Assembly: GCA_026168455.1 (NCBI GenBank)
Contig: CM047428.1
Coordinates: 18,318,759-18,382,758 of the forward strand
Reading direction: 5' to 3'
Length of the DNA: 64,000 bases
Source: Theocolax elegans
Taxonomy: Eukaryota; Arthropoda; Insecta; Hymenoptera; Cerocephalidae
Made by a program: the position numbers and the translations under genes. Below the pieces are notes generated by a model. The model did not search any database. It was given only the letters and a program-made list of their open reading frames with translations, and was not told the origin of the DNA. Each line of letters opens with the position of its first letter. Position 1 is the stretch's first letter. Shown in pieces: positions 61,066 to 64,000 of this stretch.

Positions 61066-64000
61066 CTGCGAAAATAATGTTCCATTTGTTAAGTAAAATA
61101 AAATTATCAATTGAAATTATCATCGCGCTAAACAGTAAAACGCGCGAGAAAAAGAAATAAAAAAACATTTTTACATATTTCTATTAAGAATAACACTTTA
61201 ATTTTGTGATAATCATTTATAACGTGATAAGTATATCTTATTGTACGTATGTGTACAGTGTACAATAGGCTAAATCGCAACGAAGTCGACCATACATCAT
61301 CTATATTGATATGCTTTATACAATATCAATGTATATGTATATATTTCAATATTGGCCAGACTTTTGCCAGACATCCGGGGTCAGACATTCTTACAGAGGT
61401 AATTAACATTCTTAACTTATTTTGCTTCTCTTAAATATACTTTTAAACTATTAGTAATAGACACCCGTAAATTACCTCAAAATTTCATTTGCATTTATTG
61501 GAGAACTTAATCATATAATTATATTGACGATATAACTCGTAGTGTTAGTTTTAGTTTACATTTTAGTTTAGTTTACGGTTTTCGTATTAGTTTTCGAAAC
61601 AAAGGAGCTTCCAAGCAAAGGTCAATGCTTTAACTGTGCAGAAAGTGCCGAACTCATCCATTATAAAATATAATAGCCAAATTGACAGGTAGTCAAAAAT
61701 TTTTAATAAATTTAAACATAATTCAATATAGAAACTTTTATTAACGCGTCAAACGGCAATTACTCAATAAAATGCCAGTTGACTAAATTAATACAGTTAT
61801 CAAAGGCATATTATATTGTATATACAGTGATGAAATGAAAATTTATAATATAGTCAAAATATAACATCGATTGGTATATGTAATTTCAAATATAATTTCG
61901 AATTATCTTAAGCGTTGACGAACGATTATTGATATGCATATTTAATTTATTAAATTAATACCTATATATGTTGCAAACAATAGTTTCAAATGCCATGAAT
62001 CAGGTTTATTTATAAATATATACCTATATGAAAGAATTTAATTATCCGTTGCCTCGACCAAACGATGTATCTATATATGTATACGAAATGAAAAAAGTCA
62101 CTGAGCAGAGATAAATAGAGTAAAGAGGGGGGATGGTACGGGGAGCTAAATAAAAATCGCGTAATTCTTAAAATTAGTAACGAGGTCGAAAAGCGAAACG
62201 AAATAAAAGTACTCTCATGGCGCACTCAAGAGAAAGAGAAAGAGCAAGTATGAGAGAGGAAAAAGAAAAGGAAGATATATATAGATGTATGTACGTACAC
62301 ACGTATACGTGTACATATATATGTGGTAGAAAAAGCGCGTCTCGACGTTTCATGGAAGAAGTTAATCCGGGTGGATGCGCGCGCGCGGGCTTATGATTTT
62401 CCCTCGAGAATTTAGCCTCTGACATACGCGAGCGACGAAATAAAAAGAATGAGGAAATGAAAGAGATTAAGGGATAGATGAAGGCGTATATAACGGGAAA
62501 GAAAAATGTTATATATAATAATAAATGAACGTTAGAGTTGGGTTAGAATTTTAAATGATGGAATGGTTGCGTTTATACCTTTCTATCTACCAATTTTTGT
62601 ACATCCAATACAACCTGTTCAACCTTAATAACCTGTTTCGCGCAAATCCTAACATATTGATTATTTATTCTAGTCAAACCTTAATCCTTTCAAATTTAAA
62701 ACAGATATACGCGTTATTTTGATGTCTCCCTTTAAAATCACCTTTTATTTTTACGGATTAGTAACAATCTCAGATGAAACGAATAAGATGGGAAGTAATT
62801 CATATTAATGTCCGCACAGTAAAATAAAACCGGAAAAAAATTAGGGAACAAAAAATAATTATTCGGCGAGGATCCGACACTGTCATGTGCAGCAGTTTAG
62901 TTCTACAACTTTGACGCTTAATTATGCGAGCCAAGTCAAGGGGCTGTAAGAGCCACCGGGTCGCGGTTTACACTTTGGTAGGAAGGGATAAACCTATCCC
63001 TCTGTAATATTTCGAATTTTGGTAAGTCTTTGCGGGATGGATATACTTTGTTATTTATGCGGTTTGCCACGTTTTTGATTAAACAGTTGCTTCGCAGTGG
63101 TGAATAACCTTACAGGTTTTCTACGTTTAAGTTATTTATTTCTGACGTTTCTTTACGCAAGAACGAATTAAAAAACGAATGCACATTGTTCAGGATAGCC
63201 GAGATTGTATCATTGCGAAATATTTTATTAAATCAATCCGCGATTATTTATAAATTTTATAGTTCTCATTTTGCGTTTGACGAACAACATATTCGTATTT
63301 ATATACGTCGATGATGTTTTATATGTTTAAAATATTCGTCTGAGTAGTATATATATAGAAGGAATGTTTTAACTAAAACTTCATACTTTTGTTTCCTAGT
63401 TCATAGTAAATTTTTCTTTTGTATCAATTGGTATAGAGAATCGTTATACAAAACAATTTAGGTATGTATATTTAACTAAAAATAGAAAGTTTATTAGAAA
63501 ATTGGTAAATTACTTAGATAGTATAGAAATTAATAATAAACTATAGTTAAATATTAATAGAATTACAAAAAGTTGAAAAATTGAGTAATGTTATACTACT
63601 ATGCGGTAAGTAATAGATACGTTGATTTACGTTTTTATTTAAATGGAAGACAATGTTCAATTGTTTCTGTTGATTTGCAATATTTTGTAACAAAATGATA
63701 ACTTTCCACAAATATAGAAGGTAACAATAGAAAATTAAATAATTTAAATTTTAAAGTCCTAAATATTTTGGACTACGAGTTTAGTAAATGGCAATTCAGT
63801 TTTGATTTTCTCATATATCATACTGAAGAAGATCTATTTATTTTTATTATTTAGCTAATAATTTTAAGGTGTAATACTATAAGTAACAAAATTACATAAA
63901 TCTTTGGGGAATTCTTTTAACGCGTATTGATAAAATTCTATAAAAAATTTAATTGATTCCATAACGGGACTTGAAATATACCAAATTGATAGTCGTTATC
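61066..64000 (-). other. Intron of E78, continuing past the right edge
   Basis: The exon starting at 61065 needs one upstream nucleotide to complete an Ala codon, so an intron must precede it on the minus strand. I found no zinc-finger coding sequence in this stretch. It contains ordinary AT-rich sequence, a GC-richer patch at 62100-62420, and a 41-bp alternating purine-pyrimidine run at 62285-62325. Confidence 0.7.

Noticed and set aside
60725..61160. Two plus-strand open frames of 123 aa, Val/Leu-rich
   Set aside because: They are antisense shadows of the asparagine repeat in E78; the minus frame carries recognisable receptor sequence.

Overview
This window looks like AT-rich nuclear DNA from an insect, probably a hymenopteran. 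The evidence is a set of spliced animal genes with GT-AG introns: an RR-2 chitin-binding cuticle protein, the arthropod ecdysone-pathway nuclear receptor E78, a CREC-family calcium-binding protein, MEAF6 and mitochondrial ribosomal protein S15. The order Hymenoptera is inferred only from the overall composition and style of the sequence. There is one 100-N scaffold gap at 22287-22386. I see no CRISPR array, operon, rRNA or convincing tRNA.

Layout. From 1 to about 33600 I find no protein-coding gene. This part is AT-rich noncoding sequence with microsatellites and GC-richer patches at 8.2-8.6, 11.3-12.1, 13.1-13.4, 15.8-16.2 and 18.9-19.2 kb. It also holds several non-autonomous DNA-transposon-like elements: fold-back elements at 255-652, 29199-29741 and 31426-32133, a short-TIR element at 3961-4357, and a complete element at 29795-30508 flanked by a perfect 9-bp target-site duplication. 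A nearly identical 2.2-kb direct duplication lies at 23022-25260 and 25609-27851, and an older dispersed repeat pair at 19760-20308 and 21275-21812.

From 33.6 to 45.4 kb lies a compact gene cluster. The plus-strand calumenin/reticulocalbin gene (4 coding exons, 330 aa, C-terminal QDEL) is followed by plus-strand MEAF6 (4 exons, 218 aa). Two minus-strand genes come next: an RR-2 cuticular protein (4 exons, 175 aa) and mRpS15 (4 exons, 266 aa). From 45.4 to 58.2 kb there is a long AT-rich stretch with many microsatellites. Two short splice-bounded open segments there (49328-49405 and 52517-52611, plus strand) could be exons of an unrecognised gene. From 58.2 kb to the right edge is the 3' part of the minus-strand nuclear receptor E78 (Eip78C, NR1E): hinge exon, two ligand-binding-domain exons and stop codon. 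Its DNA-binding-domain exons lie beyond the window.

The genes do not form a functional system. They are a normal chromosomal neighbourhood: secretory-pathway calcium binding, histone acetyltransferase subunit, cuticle structure, mitochondrial translation and hormone-response transcription. Two of them (cuticle protein and E78) belong to moulting biology, but nothing in the sequence shows that they are co-regulated. The most notable observations are the nested transposon-like elements, the recent tandem duplication near an assembly gap, a GC-AG intron in the calumenin gene, and a long interrupted asparagine tract in the E78 hinge.
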